Assembly (NCBI GenBank): GCA_029339505.1
Contig: JAQISU010000155.1
Location: forward strand, 19,226,001-19,290,000
Direction: 5' to 3'
Length of the DNA: 64,000 nt
Source of the DNA: Unio delphinus
Lineage: Eukaryota; Mollusca; Bivalvia; Unionida; Unionidae
In this document: positions 41,601-56,600 of the stretch, in pieces
Layout: each line of letters opens with the position of its first letter
How positions within the stretch are numbered: position 1 is the stretch's first letter
Program-made: the position numbers and the translations under genes
Notes under the pieces: generated by a model
Seen by the model: the letters and a program-made list of their open reading frames with translations, nothing else
Database searches by the model: none
What the model was told of the DNA's origin: nothing

Positions 41601-44600
41601 GATGAACCTGTTACCATGGAGAAATTTCTGGAGTTGACCACGGAAGTTGTTGATACAGAGTCAGTGATGCTTGCTGCGTAAGTAACATAATAAACTGCTC
41701 CTTTCTTTTCATTCGGATGTTTTGTGATGGTAACATGAGAACTGTTTTGTCCTTCCATAAATGTATTAGTATATGCATGTGTAATGTTGGAAACCACATC
41801 GTACACTGGTTAAACAGAGACTTCAGACATTAGCATATGGTTGGAATGGTTTCTATATACACATGACAGCCAGAAAAATTTCATTCCTTTATCTCCTCTT
41901 TAGTGGTGTCTTTGTATCTGTTATGCACTCAGCATCAAATTTTTTATTCCCTCACCATCCAGTTTTGAGTATTTTGTCATCATGAAATTTTGTCTCGGGC
42001 TTCATTTTAAACCATTTCAGTGGCAGTTTCAGTCTGTTTCTTTTATTATTCATTGTCATAGAATTCCTTAATGTATTACAGATACTTGACTATGTCTTCA
42101 AGACTATCTTTCTTGCAAAATTTGGGAATATTAACAAGCGACTACATGCAGATGCTAAGCAAATTAAGTTTTTTTTCCAAGAGTTCCTTTTCAGAATTCC
42201 AGAACTTGTAATAATGAATTGAAGTCACAGAAATAAAGAATTCGGTCTATTGAATGTGTTTAGATTCATCAGAAAAGGCTTACCATAACTAATTTGTTTC
42301 TTAAATCCAGGTCCAAAATATTTGTACAAAGCTCATTATGATTATGATACAAGTCAAGTCCAGCTGCAGACAATATAGATCCTGATCTTGCTTTTTAATA
42401 CTGATACTCAAAAGCTGCATAGAACCAGATCTGCCATCACATATTATGGCAGATTTTGGTTTGTGTAGTCTGCGGTTGCAAGGAAGGTTGGAACTTTAAA
42501 AAAAAAACAGGGAATAAATTGTTGTTGCAAAAAGAAGAATATCAGTCCTTGACATCAGAAAGCAAAATGTTTGAATTACAGTATCCCCATATCTAAGTCA
42601 ATATTCACATCAATACAAATGGATTAGCAAAACACATTGTATCAATCCATGAGTCACATGATGAAAAATTTGTATAAATATCACTACATTTTTCCTTTAT
42701 GACAGTCAGAGCCACCTGGTTGAAATGGCAGTGAATGACATGACAAGCACCCTAAAGAACAACTTACCAGAGAAAGACCGCACGAACCTGTCAGCAGAGG
42801 ATGGTTATGCTTGTGTCCAACCAGATCATAAAAATAAGAAGCAGCGTTGCCAGGAATGTCAGCCATGTTGTTATTATGCCCTTCACAATCTCTTCACACA
42901 GAGAAACACAGAGGCTCTTGTTAAATGTAAGAATAAATATCTTGGTTTCTTAGATTAATAAAGAAATGTATATTACATATATAAAAACTTGTAAAAAATG
43001 TACATACTCTGTGAATTATGATAGTCAAATGTACTAAAAAAACGGTTCAGAATGAATATCCATGAATTTCACATGGGTCTGTTTATTTTGCAGTTAGACT
43101 AGACTTTTAAGGGAGTATATAAAGTATTGGTTCACTCTTGTTGAATGGATTTTAAAATGGTCAGAGGCGATTTGTAAATGTCTTTTTATTGTTTATGTTG
43201 CATGGTTTAAATTAGTCGGATACCTTTGGTTTTTGGCATGTACCATAGTCATTTCTTCTAGTCCATGGAAGGGAATAATTTCCTGGGTGGATATCTGATA
43301 CTGTAGATACTTACATTTATTTTTATATTAAAAGGAATATTCTGAACAATGTATTCACTGTCATTTATAAACAGCCCTAATGCTGCAAGAGAACAACATG
43401 AATCTTGTGAGAATTCACCTTTATTGCTTGAAGGGGTAACATTTTTCTTTGGATCTTGTTATTGTTTCAAACTTCAAATTTAAATACCCAGAGTAAAATG
43501 TTTTACTGTTGATATCATTTCTGTCAAATGCATATTGATGAATTTAGGAATAGAACACTTTGAGTGATACAAATGAAAATAAATCATATCTTGTTACTGA
43601 ATGTTAATCTGCTCCCATCTAAGAAGTTAAATAAAAGGAAATAAATATTAAATAAAAAATCTTTAATCTTTATTGAAGGAAAATGGAAACAATTCTACAT
43701 CATATGTATATATAATTGATTTAATCAGTTTTGTAAAAATGGTTGATTGGAAGGATCATTTAGAACATTAAGAAAAAATATTATTTGTCAAATGTTATTT
43801 TGATTCCAGGTACTCGCTTGTCCCTTGATGCTATCAAGAGACGTCTACAGACCTCCAACAAGTATGCCAAGGATGACATCAAAGAAGACCAGAAACCCCC
43901 TCTATTCTGCACAGACATCATGCTCTCCCTTCCCAATGTTGTTCTCCGGCCAAGCCTGGATGATCTACAATCCTCGCTGAACAAAGCTGTACAGATTATT
44001 CTTAGAACATCACAGGACATCCCACAATGGGAGCACATGGCACTCCACCAAAAACAGCAACAAAAGGTGACATTTTAAAACTACAGATTTTCCTTAATTT
44101 ATTTATCAGTTTTGTTGTGTCCCTTACAGGCTCTCTGTAGAGGGCACTGGACTTTATGGAAAGTCACTGTACCTATAAATTAGGAGGAAAGGCCACATTT
44201 TCTCCTCATCAAAAAGTTGACAATGTCCATTAACATTTGTGGTCTGAATCTCTTCATAGTTAGGGAAGTCAATTTCCTTGTAAAAAGACACCTTGTGTGA
44301 TCTCTGTGGTTCAGATATCATTAAATGGCCAGAGATTCCTGACACTCAGTGCCAGTGAAGGATAAATCCTTAGCCCTTTCCATTGTAAGAAAATTGCCTG
44401 TAAGCAAGTTGCACCTCCAGACTGGGATGAGCATCACCCTCTCTATGCAGACATAGTGCTGGTAAATGTTATAAATAAATCAGATCCTCCAGATGACAGG
44501 GATGATCAATGATCTTGATTTCATAGATCAATGTTTTGTTTGTCTAAGATTTATTTCACCAGGCAGTTCTTTGACCAGTCACTGGGTATTGTTAACCAGG

Positions 44601-47600
44601 AACTACCAGTCACAAGGCTATGATCACCAATCACTGGTCACAAGGCTATGCTTTTTATAGCAGCTGGATTCTAGGTTTTGTTTGTCAGCCTGGAGACAGG
44701 AATTGGGTTGAAACCTTCCTGTCACTATGTAAAATTTCTGAAACACCACTGTATCTATTTTGACTATATTTAGCACAGTGCATCCTGATATGATGGGCTT
44801 TCATATTTTTTGAAATAATGTTGAGCTGCCATTATATATAGATGTCATTACTTTAAATAGTAAAACCTCTTTCAACGACTTGCTTTAAAAAACTTCTGGA
44901 CAAAATTTCATCAAATTAGTGAGAAGCGTTATGGCAAGAAAACCTTTTGGTTATATATGATGTTGATCCACCTTCATATATGGCTGGTATTACTACAAAT
45001 AGAAAAGTTGCAGTTATTAAAATAGGACAAACATTTAAATGATATCACAAATATTTTGCAGAATAGAATTTGAAAAAATGGACAGCATGCAGCCTGGAAA
45101 GAAGACATTTAAAATTTGTACAGATGATGCTGATCTGCCATCAAATATGAGAACCGTTATTTAAAATTTAGAAACATTTAATTACCTTCTTGAAAACCCC
45201 ATTCAGTAGAAATTATCAAAAAATTTCAGTAATATTGTTACAAAATTTTGTTTATAAAAATCTGATGATGTTATGATGTCAGATATGTTCTAGGTGACTG
45301 GTTATTAAAATATACCCTAACAAAATTAACTCCGTTTATGTAATTTTATTGGTGCAACAATTACAAATGGTGGCCACCTTCAGTATTACCAGCTCCAGGT
45401 CTCGCATGAAAAAATATAACTACATATTGTCATTTTTTTTTTAAAATTATAAATTGAATGGCTTTATCACAAAAATCGATTGTGATAAAATTAGAAGCAT
45501 TGTTTGCAGAGCTTGATCTGAAAGAACTTAACAGAATTGGGCCAATTTCGGTTGAAGGATTCTGTCATAGAGTCCCCACAATCTTGGCATCGAGTCCTCA
45601 TAATCCTGGCATAAAGTCCTCATAATCCTTGATAAATGATGTTGCTGTGTAATTAGGTACTGTTGAAAATCCATAATGGGAAACACTTAAAACTGTTCAA
45701 TTTAAACACATATGCAGCATTGGAGGAACTGACTGATCTATATTTCTTAGTTACTCTGGCATTTTGTCTATTTGGCAGATGTTAGTGAGGTGAAAAACCT
45801 CAAGCCATCTTGGACTGTTTGATCAATCTCATGCCATCTTGGGCATGCATTAGCAACTGGCTTAATATATTCACTTTGGATGTTGCTTGGAAATTGCATA
45901 GCTTAAGAACTAATCATCATATTGTGATGCATTTGGTTTGAACATTGTCTCATAGATTTTCATTTGACATTTACGAGTTTAGACTGGTCCATTTTGGACA
46001 GAGTTATATCCCCTGTTAAGCATTTATTTTGTGTCTTCAACTCCAAATGTTGTTTAAAGGCATCATATCCCATGAACCAGTCATGATATCTAGATGAAAT
46101 TAAAGAAAAGCATTGCCTCTGTTTGTAGCTGGCATGTAACTTGTAGAATTTCATTGATTAAAGAGGATCTTTATGAAAACTTTATGGTCAATTTACCTTC
46201 CTACATTATCCCAACAGGTGCATGTGATACCATAAATGCACTTGATTTGTAAAATGGAATCAAAATAATTTAAATTTTAAATTCTGAAATTTCATTTTAT
46301 TTTAGGAGATTGAGAGTGCTGCAGCTGAGCAAGCCGAAGATGTGGCCAAATTGATGCCCGCCTCAGTCATCAAGCCACTCAGTAAGATCATCAGTGAACA
46401 CAAGGATGTGGTGAAGATTGTTATCCAACTCAACTCCATTATCAGCACCTTCAAATCTGATGTGAATGAACTGCTGGAGGTCTTCACCAAGTACAATCAT
46501 CTTTGGGAGAAGGTCAGAAGGCCTCAAATTTTGCAGACATTTCTTCATTTAAAGAATAAGTTTTCCTTCCACTGATATTTTAATTCTATTGACAAGCATT
46601 TAAATGCTAGATATGATGATTCCTTTTGATTTTGTATTTATGCCAAAAGTTTTCTTTTTTTTGTTGTTGTGAAAGGTATCAGGGAATTATTAATGTGTAT
46701 TGTGGCTATTAGTAAAACTTGGTGTCAAACCCCGTCATGTCCCTTTTAGCCCAATATCATCTTGGGTACTATAATCTTATTCTTTCTTTCTGTATTTCAC
46801 TTCAAAAGGTATAAATAACTTAAAATAATTTCATCCTGAATCCTTTGATTGTACCATCAAGTATGTTACATAATTCATCATTGATAAGTTATATCTAAAT
46901 ACTTATTTCTTAATTCTACAGAGTCCTGAAGAAGCTGTCAAAGAATTCATGAACAATAAGCCAATCTTGTCTGAAATTGAGTCTCAGATTAAGTTCTACC
47001 AGGTATGTAGATACAAATATTACATTGTGACTCATCAGGTGTTTAGTTCAGGTATGTAGATACAAATATTACATTGTGACTCATCAGGTGTTTAGTTCAG
47101 GTATGTAGATACAAATATTACATTGTGACTCATCAGGTGTTTAGTTCAGGTATGTAGATACAAATATTACATTGTGACTCATCAGGTGTTTAGTTCAGGT
47201 ATTTAGATACAAATATTACATTGTGACTCATCAGGTGTTTAGTTCAGGTATGTAGATACAAATATTACATTGTGACTCATCAGGTGTTTAGTTCAGGTAT
47301 GTAGATACAAATATTACATTGTGACTCATCAGGTGTTTAGTTCAGGTATGTAGATACAAATATTACATTGTGACTCATCAGGTGTTTATGCAGTGTAACT
47401 GCCAGGGGTGTAAAACTGGGGGTAAAAATAAACCTCGGTGTCAGAACTGGGGGGTCAAATAAAAAATGGGGGTGCAGTGGGTGTTAAAAATGTATTGACA
47501 ATGATTCATCTGACCCACGCTTTTTCAACTTGAAGTAGGAAATTGTAACTTGCAAGACATACTCTCATACAAATAAACTACATGCACAATTAGCAAACAA

Positions 47601-50600
47601 ATGCATTGTCCATTCAAAGAATAATTTTATTAAATCATTTTTCTTTTAGTTTAATGTTGTACTTTTAACAGTCTCCTTATTATTGTTTTGTAGCAATATT
47701 ATAGACCAATGCAATACTAAATGCCAAACAAATCTTTTTAACCAATTGGCAGTTAATTTACTGCCTGTCATAAAATGTGTACTATCATTGGTTTCATTGT
47801 ATTAGAACACATTTATAAAAAATCAAGGAGGCTAATTATTCATCTTCTTTTGAATAAGTTACACATGAACTTTAAGATCTTTTATTGCAGCAAAGTTTAA
47901 ACCAACAAAATCTGCAATGACCCCCTGACTTTGTAATCTAAATAACACATTTGTCTCGGCATGTTTACTGATTTCTTTGTTGTGAAAGAATGTCTTGGAT
48001 GATAAAGTGTTCTCCAGATATTTTGTGGCAAACAAGGGCAGACTTTTAAAACTTCTTAAAACCTGCCACTAATGATTATTCACTTTTGCAGTCTTTGCAA
48101 TCAAGGGAATTATTTTCTCCATTTTTCATTAAAGTTAGATCCATAGTTATTCTTATGTGTTATGCTTCTTTTGCTTTCTTTGCTAATGATTCTTAGTGCA
48201 CGTCATTCTAATCTGGTGACCACATTCTCATGCAACAAGCATTGATGTTAAACATCTAGATGACATCTTGCTGAAAATCGCATGAGAGGTCACTAGATTA
48301 GGGAAAGCTACTCTGTCATAACATTGTCTATGCTAGTCTGGTTCCAGTTTCTTATGCTTCTTGTATTGCACTCCGCTATATGAATAGAGGAGTGCAATGC
48401 AGGGAGCAAGCAAAGCATGGAACCACTCTATGTCTCAGCTCTGGTAGTATAAACAATGCCTCACTCATCCAAAGCACTGGATATTAAATAACTCTTGATT
48501 ACATTATGCAAAGACTTTTCGTAAAAGAAAACCACATGGCAACAAAACTTAGTCAGTTTTCTCAAGCATGCATATCAGATGCACAAATGTGTGTAAAGGG
48601 AAACACTGATTTTATGTGATGAAAATTGCTGGGAACTGTGTTTATTATCTGTGAGCTTTCAGCGATGTATAAGTATATTGTTATACCATCTATATGTTGT
48701 ACATATTGGTGTAAGTGTGTAATATCCATGACTTACCATTATAGCTTAATATATGAAATTTGGTTGAATGAAAGTCATTTATGTTTAGATTCTGCCAACA
48801 CATTTGTATTTTTCTTTACAACCCTGGTGGTGGGGAATAAAGGTGATTTTACATAAATTTAATAAAAACTCCAGTTATTTGTTGCACATGTCAGTGAATA
48901 AACTTATGTAATCAGTGACTCAAGTGTTGAGACATGACAGACTGTGACCCCTGTATCATGTCATAGCATATTTCTCTACCTGCCACCTCCTACCTTAATA
49001 CCACCCAGTTTTGAGTCCTTCATTATAACAAAGAAACTATTGAGATCCCCACCATACATGTGCTTACTTGGCATGAAAAGACAAATGTATGCATGCAACT
49101 GATATTATCCCTAAGGCTTATCCTTACCTTAGGAATATAGATCCAGGATATAACTTTTAAACTATTGAGATCTCCGTCCCACCCATTCATGTAAAGATTT
49201 ACTGTGCATGACATGACAAAAATTCCTACTTAAAATCTTTTTCCGTTTTGTTTTTTTAATATTATTTACTATTATTCAACAGGAAAGAACTGATTTGATT
49301 CTTTTGAAAGTTAATAATACCAGTACAGAGAATATTCTAAACAATATTTTTATTTGATATGGTCAAACACAATAGATCATCATTATAATGTTTATATATT
49401 GACTCAAATTTCTAAAAATATGTCACAAAGTCAGCATAGTAACTGAACTTATAAACACTTTTTCAGTTTTCTAATATAAAGGAGCTTGATTTTATTGGTT
49501 TGAAAGCTTATAGTAGATGACAGTAAACTCAGTTAAAGATGACAGTAAACTCGGTAGTAGGTGACAGTAAACTCGGTAGTAAACTCGGTAGTAGATGACA
49601 GTAAACTCGGTAGTAGATGACAGTAAACTCGGTAGTAGATGACAGTAAACTTGGTAGTAGATGACAGTAAACTTGGTAGTAGATGACAGTAAACTCGGTA
49701 GTAGATGACAGTAAACTCAGTTAAAGATACTCTTAAATAATCAGTAACATTTCTTAACAATCATAATGGGTATGACTGCTACCATATTTCCCAAATTAAT
49801 TTGATGTCTTTCAGAAACTGGAGACAGAAATTGAGGAGATTCAGTCCAATTATCGGGTTGGTTCTGTGCTTTGCCTGACAGAACAGCTGAAACTAGCCCT
49901 CATCACAGAGGCAAGAAACTGGAAGTTGGCATTCTCAAAAGCCTTGAATGAGAAATGTGCCAAAGAAATGGATGAGATCTTGGAATTTACAGAGAACCTG
50001 ATGAAGAGGTTGTCACGACCTTGCAAGGACCTTGATGACATCCGTGCCCATATGTCTGCACTTGGTGAAATTCGGGAGGCTGAAATTCGCATTGACATGA
50101 CTATCACACCTATAGAGGAGTCCTATGCCATGCTGAATAAGTACAATATTTTCTTCAATGATGGGAATGCTGAGAGAGTGGATTCCTTGTCCTATGGATG
50201 GAAAAAACTGAAAGCACAGGTAATTTACGTTTAAAAGTTTTAAATCTGCAGTGTCAAAGATTTGCCATTTTCTCTGATCAACTTCTCAAAAATTAATTCT
50301 TTGGTGCTACTGTAATTGAAATTTTTGTGTGCTTTTTACACATGCATATTTTGAGATGCTCTTAGCACTGTTAATATTAGCACTGTTTGCATTTTGGCAG
50401 TAGAGTCAAAATCACAGAACCACATTATCAGCCATTAGGGCTCTGCAAATGAATCATATTTTATAAACCAGGTAGATTTCACATTTTCAACCACTGTCCT
50501 CTTCATTATGACAGTAAAATATTCTGTCATAATAGAAAATTATTATAATAATTGTTATTATTAATAACAATTGTTTGCCAAAAAATGTAAAAGTCTTTTA

Positions 50601-53600
50601 CAGTCATATTTTTTAAAGGAAATGTAGCAAGATAATAGAGATCATTGTCCATAGGTACATGTAGTTGACAGTACACATTATTATATGTTAACCACTTCAG
50701 TGGCCTAGTGGTTAGAGTGTCCACCTCAGATGCAGTAGGTTGCAGGTTTAAACCTCAGCCGGATCATACCAAGACTTTATAAAAATGTTACTAACATCTA
50801 CTGTGCATGGTACTCATCATCAAGAGGTTAGTGTTATGACTGGTCTTCCTTGTTTCAGGATAATGTAACTGGGTGGGACATCATGCTACATGTCTGCTGT
50901 ATGCTGCCTCAGTGCTAAACATCACTATAAACTGCCACACTGCAGACATCATAGTGATTTGATCAAAAAAATGTTAAACACTGTAATAAAAAATCCAAAT
51001 CACACACACTTATATATAATATTCCTATTATTACTGTTATAATGTCAAGTAATACGATTTGGGATTTGATCTTGCATAACAGTGTCACAAAGTTATGCTC
51101 TTTTATTCTGCAGTCTTTCCTGTTAATTGAACGGTGGGATCATGCTTATTAGACATATTCCTGTAATTTGTGAATTTTGCATAAAATAATATACCACTAA
51201 TTACAAACAGCTCCTGTTATTTTTAGTTTTTTCATTAAATAAATATAAAAAGCCACATATAAATAAATCCTTTACGTATCTTTTTTTTAAAATAGGCCCA
51301 TCAAGTCCAGGATCACTTGTTGAAGATACAGCCAGACTTCAAGGCCAGTCTTCTGACTGGTGTGCAGCAGTTCCAGGTTTCCTCAAATGAATTTGTTTCC
51401 TTGTATGACTCAAAGTAAGTTGAGACAGTTAAGTAGGCATATAATCTTAAAGCATGGAATCTTCAGGATGAATCATCATACAGTTACATCTGTCTGTAAA
51501 GAAGCAACATTTTGTTGTAAAGAAAGTTGTCCCTATTTTAGAGGTTAGATATGTAGATACAATTTAAAAAAAATACTTTTAGCTCGACTGGTCATAGAGA
51601 CTGCCAGTTTTCTGTTGTCCATCTCCAATCTGTCATATATTTTTAGACATTTCATCTGTTTTCGCTAGTTTGTTTTTGCTACTATTTCTAAACTACTTGG
51701 ATGGTTACAATGAAACTTCACACATAAACATTCATCTCATGGTCAAGTTGATCCGCTCAGACATCTGATATGGCCACTGGTGACAGCAGTCAGACTAGAT
51801 GTTCATATCAGCCTGTGGCTATCAGTAAATAATGTTAATTATGTTGTATAGTTGGTCTTAAATAAAAATAGGGCCAATCTGTCATCCAGTACCGGTATTC
51901 ACATTATATGTAGTCTTGTTGGTCTTAATTAAAAACTGTGCCGATTTGATACCTAATATGGCCACCACAGCTGCCATTTTGAAAATATTGTTGCTGTTCC
52001 ACATACTTGGAAAATAGTTTTAAATTGGGTTTTCACCAGAAGATTTCTTATGATGTTTGATTGGTATTAAATACAAGTGGCACTAGTCTGACATCCATTA
52101 TGGTCATCATCTAGAAAATCTTGTCATTGCTACTCTTAAATGGAAAATCATATGGACATACTATTTTGCACCAGAATACTAATTATGATGTCTAATTGGT
52201 CCTAAATAAAACTGGTTTTTATCTGATCTCAGATACAGCTCTCACAATGAACAGATTTTATTACAAATCTTGACACAAATTCTCTTACTCGATTATTATA
52301 TTAACAATGGGTTTTCACCAAAAGATGATGTCCAGTTTGGCCTAAATGAAATTGGTTCCAATATTACATTGGGTTTTCACCAAAAGACTTCTGATAGTGT
52401 CCAGTTTGAACTAAATGAAAATGGCTCCAATATTAAATCAAATGATCTTGCTACAGTGGCTGATTTGAAAATCATAGCACTTAAGAATATCAGTGATGGT
52501 TTCAGTGCTGCCATACATCAAATCACATGGTCCTGTTTAAGATCTGGTCAAAATCTGCTATTTAAAGTAACTGGGTCATATTCTCCACTCTCCAAAATGG
52601 GAAACACAGAATTCTGTCAGGTATTTCTCAAATTTTCACAATTAGAATCACAACTATGAAAGCTTCAATAACTTAGGTAAAGGCTCTGATAATGATGTAG
52701 GCAGCAATTAGTTTTTTTAAATTATCAAATTCAGACTATTTAGTGATGTAGATGCAAAGAAAGTGTTATTTTTGAGTATGAGAAATGGCAGCCATGGTTG
52801 GTCATGCAGCTTCACTGACTTGATGATCAGTGTCCTCTCAGGATTTTAAAGAACATAAAAATTCTTCCAATAAAAATAATCACACAGCTGTAACAATCAG
52901 ATTTTACCCTTAAATCTTTCTATATAAAATAGATATGTACCAAAAATGTAAAATGGTTAAAATTGATGTTAAATGTAACATATAGTACACTGCTTAACAG
53001 TTAAGAGACAGGCCTATGTGTTGAGAGTCAAATAGGTAGCAGGTGTTCTATTTTAGTGCACTGCACTGGGTAACTTTGTTACTTGTATATGGAAGGGGTA
53101 AAAAGCCATACACTCTATGAGGTAAAGGTTTAAAATGTTAATGTTTTAAAACCAAGACCGGAAAATGATAAGAGGCATTTGCTTTCATGGAATTGAAAAA
53201 TATATTCTTATTTCAGAATGGTGTATGAACATTGGAATACTGTACACATTCACTTACAATTTAAATCCAACTGCTGAAAACATAGGCCTTGATCTGCTAT
53301 CACATAATGCACTGGTGGATCAGGGTTGATGATGTTTGTTTTACTTTTTAGTTGTAACAAACATCATTGATCCAGATATGCTAGGCATTATGCATTGGCT
53401 GATCTATATGCAACTGTAGTTCAATCCAATATGAATATACAGTAGTTGTGACCTCTTTGTGAAAGCTAAGTGGGATATCACTTCCTTCCCAAAAATACTT
53501 CAAGACCACAGACATTAGAAATCACGGCATTGAGAATCCAGGATATATTTCCTTGTCCTTGGTCTGTATTTCAGGCAAACTGGCTAAAACAAACTATTCT

Positions 53601-56600
53601 GACTGTGGTTGTCAATGTAGTATTTACATTTTTATTTATGAAATAACTATATTGATTTTGTTTTGTCAAGCATTTTTGTAATAAACCTTCTTATATTTAT
53701 AACAGAGGACCCATGGAAGATGGCATTCCACCTCGTGAAGCATCAGATCGTCTCAACATCTTCCAAGCACAATTTGATGAGTTGTGGAGGAAATATATCA
53801 CTTACAATGGTGGTGAAGAGCTGTTTGGACTTCCTGTCACAGATTATGCTGAGATATTTAGGATTCGCAAAGAACTGAATCTCCTGCAGAAGCTGTATCA
53901 ACTATACAACACAGTGTTGGAAAGTGTCAATGGCTATTACGATATCACATGGGTTGATATTGACATTGAGAAGATCAACAATGAACTGCTGGATATGCAA
54001 AACAAGTAAGCTGTTTAATACCGTATGTAATTGCTTATAAGTTTAGTCAAATTGCAAACAACGAAGATCCTGATCTGCCATATCATAATATGCCTGCAGA
54101 TCAGTGTCTGTATATTTTGTTATACTTATTAATCCTAACAAGCTGTACAGACCCAGATCTGCTGCTGCATTATGCAGTGGCAGATCTTGGTCTTTGAAGT
54201 TTGCAGTTTTACTCATAAGCGTGTATATACAGTATTTCATAATTTGCTTCTAGGGAAGTTATTTGCATAAGCTGGAGTGAAAATTAAAAATAATATTTTT
54301 CGCATATTTCAGCTCTGAATTACAGCTTACTTTCTGTAAATGATTTCAATATTTGGAACCAGACCCCTTAAACTAACCCAGATTTCATGATATCATTTGT
54401 ATCTAGGATTCATAATTAGTAGCAAGACTATAATTTTACAATTATATTTTAAAATTTCATACTTTTGGTAGACCTGGCTTGGATCTCCATATTCTAAGTA
54501 ATGATATGTAATTGAAAATTAAGATTTTTTTAAGTTTCCCTTATTCAACTATTGGAATTGTTCTTGTCTCTGAAGTATGAGTTATCAGTTGTTCATTGAT
54601 ATGAACCAAATAATATGTATGAAATGTTAGTCAACTTCTGTGGTGCACTGGCAAACTCGTGAGGAATTTAGGTGTGTTGATTTTCTAAAATACTAGGTTT
54701 GTGACTAAATAAACATTTATTACAAAATCTGAGCCATTTTTATAGCAGACTGAAGCATATAGTCATTTTGTTGGTAATTAGTAATGAAATGAAATAATCC
54801 CAAGTAAGAGTTGTTCATTGAAACTTTGACATCCTTGTAATAAAAGTTTGTCATTTTCATGACAGTTTATAAATCCAGTTCAAATTTTCCATTAAAATAT
54901 ACATAATTTATGATGTAAATCTTGTATAAATATATATTTTGACCTCTAGTTCTGATATGTGTTTTAGATTGGTAGATTATTTGTAAGCATTATTTTGAAC
55001 TCTAATGTCTTTCAAATCTAGATGTAATGTTAATACTTCATTTATGATTAGTTTCATCATTAAGTCAGTAGTATTGATATATTTTATTTGCAGATGTCGT
55101 AAGCTTCCAAAGGCCTTGAAAGACTGGCAGGCTTTCCTTGAGCTGAAGAAGACAATTGATGATTTCAATGAGACCTGTCCCCTTCTGGAGATGATGGCGA
55201 ACAAGGCCATGATGCCACGCCACTGGGATAGGATTGCACAAATCACAGGACACACATTTGATGTGGATGCGGACAACTTTCTCCTCCGAAACCTAATGGA
55301 GGCACCCCTATTACAGTACAAGGAGGATATTGAGGTTTTTATATAGTGATATATTCATTATTAAATGTAAATGATTGACATGATAATTAACATTAGTCTG
55401 GTTTAGCAGTTATAATTTGAAATGATTTTCATCAGTTGTATCCAAATTATACTTTCTATTATATCAAGCTTACACAATTATCTATAAATAAAATGTAAAT
55501 ATTAATTTTTCATAACCTGCAATAGTTTGTCATATTATGATGTTTTCCATATGTCCACGAGTCACCTAGCTCATTTCAATACAGTAATTCTAGCTCTCCA
55601 CCATCGTCAGTTATCAAATTTGTGGATGGCTTGCATTTGCATTAGAAATAAAGCTTACAGAGTTTTGAGTGAATAATAATGGTCACTGTGACAAAAATTT
55701 AAAAAATAGTTAATTCACTAAAACATTGGTTCCGAATCACACACCTCGAGCGAACTTTGTGGATGGCTTGTACTTAAGGCAAGGAAGTATAGTTGACGAG
55801 GACATACTTTAGCCGAAGTTTCAGGTCATTGAGACCTGATGGTCAATGAACTCTAGAGACAGCCTTGCCTGCTAGTTCTTAAATTGAGGACTGTTAACGT
55901 AAGGTGGGCCTATAACGTGTCAGTCATTGTACTCTTTTAATATTGGCAAGGCTTTCTGTGTCGGTCATTGTACTCTTTTAATATTGGCAAGGCTTTCTGT
56001 GTCGGTCATTGTACTTTTTTAATATTGGCAAGGCTTTCTGTGTCAGTCATTGTACTCTTTTAATATTGGCAAGGCTTTCTGTGTCGGTCATTGTACTCTT
56101 TTAATGTTGGCAAGGCTTTCTGATAATTGAGTAACCTTGTTGCTTGTATACCCTTGCTGTACATCTGCCAACTCAAATGAATAAAATAGCAGCATTATTA
56201 ATTAGCAATTACAGTTTTTGTGTGTTCTGTAAACACTTGTTTGTACATATTTTGATATGCTCTGTCTATCAGCCTATAAAGATCACCCTAGATTTATGAA
56301 CTACTGGATGGAAGGTTTCCAGACTTGTTACATATGTTGCCCTTGTGATAATTATTTGGCAAAAAAGTATAGCGTTTAGTCCTGTCCTCTTCACTCCCTT
56401 GGAGGGTTTCGAATGGTTAGTGACATTTTTGAATATTTTGACCCAAATTTGAACATGCAGGCATACGATGAAACAAATAATAATGTTGGATAGATTCCAG
56501 TTTACAAACCTTGGGTCAAGTGGGACTAATATGTAATAAAAAGTGGTGGGGTGGGAGGTGCCATGGTGTGACATATCAAGAGTTCTGGTTTGTTTTTAAA

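Noticed and set aside
43375..43435. Exon-like segment with AG before and GT after, open in one frame
   Set aside because: Its 61-nt length would break the frame between exons 19 and 20, and direct joining of those exons already gives the conserved [13 protein letters not shown] sequence.
50700..50775. Possible tRNA gene
   Set aside because: It is the head of SINE-B, continuous with the family body found at two other sites.
52270..52659. 129-codon plus-strand frame
   Set aside because: It sits in an intronic old repeat with an internal duplication, and no family resemblance was seen.
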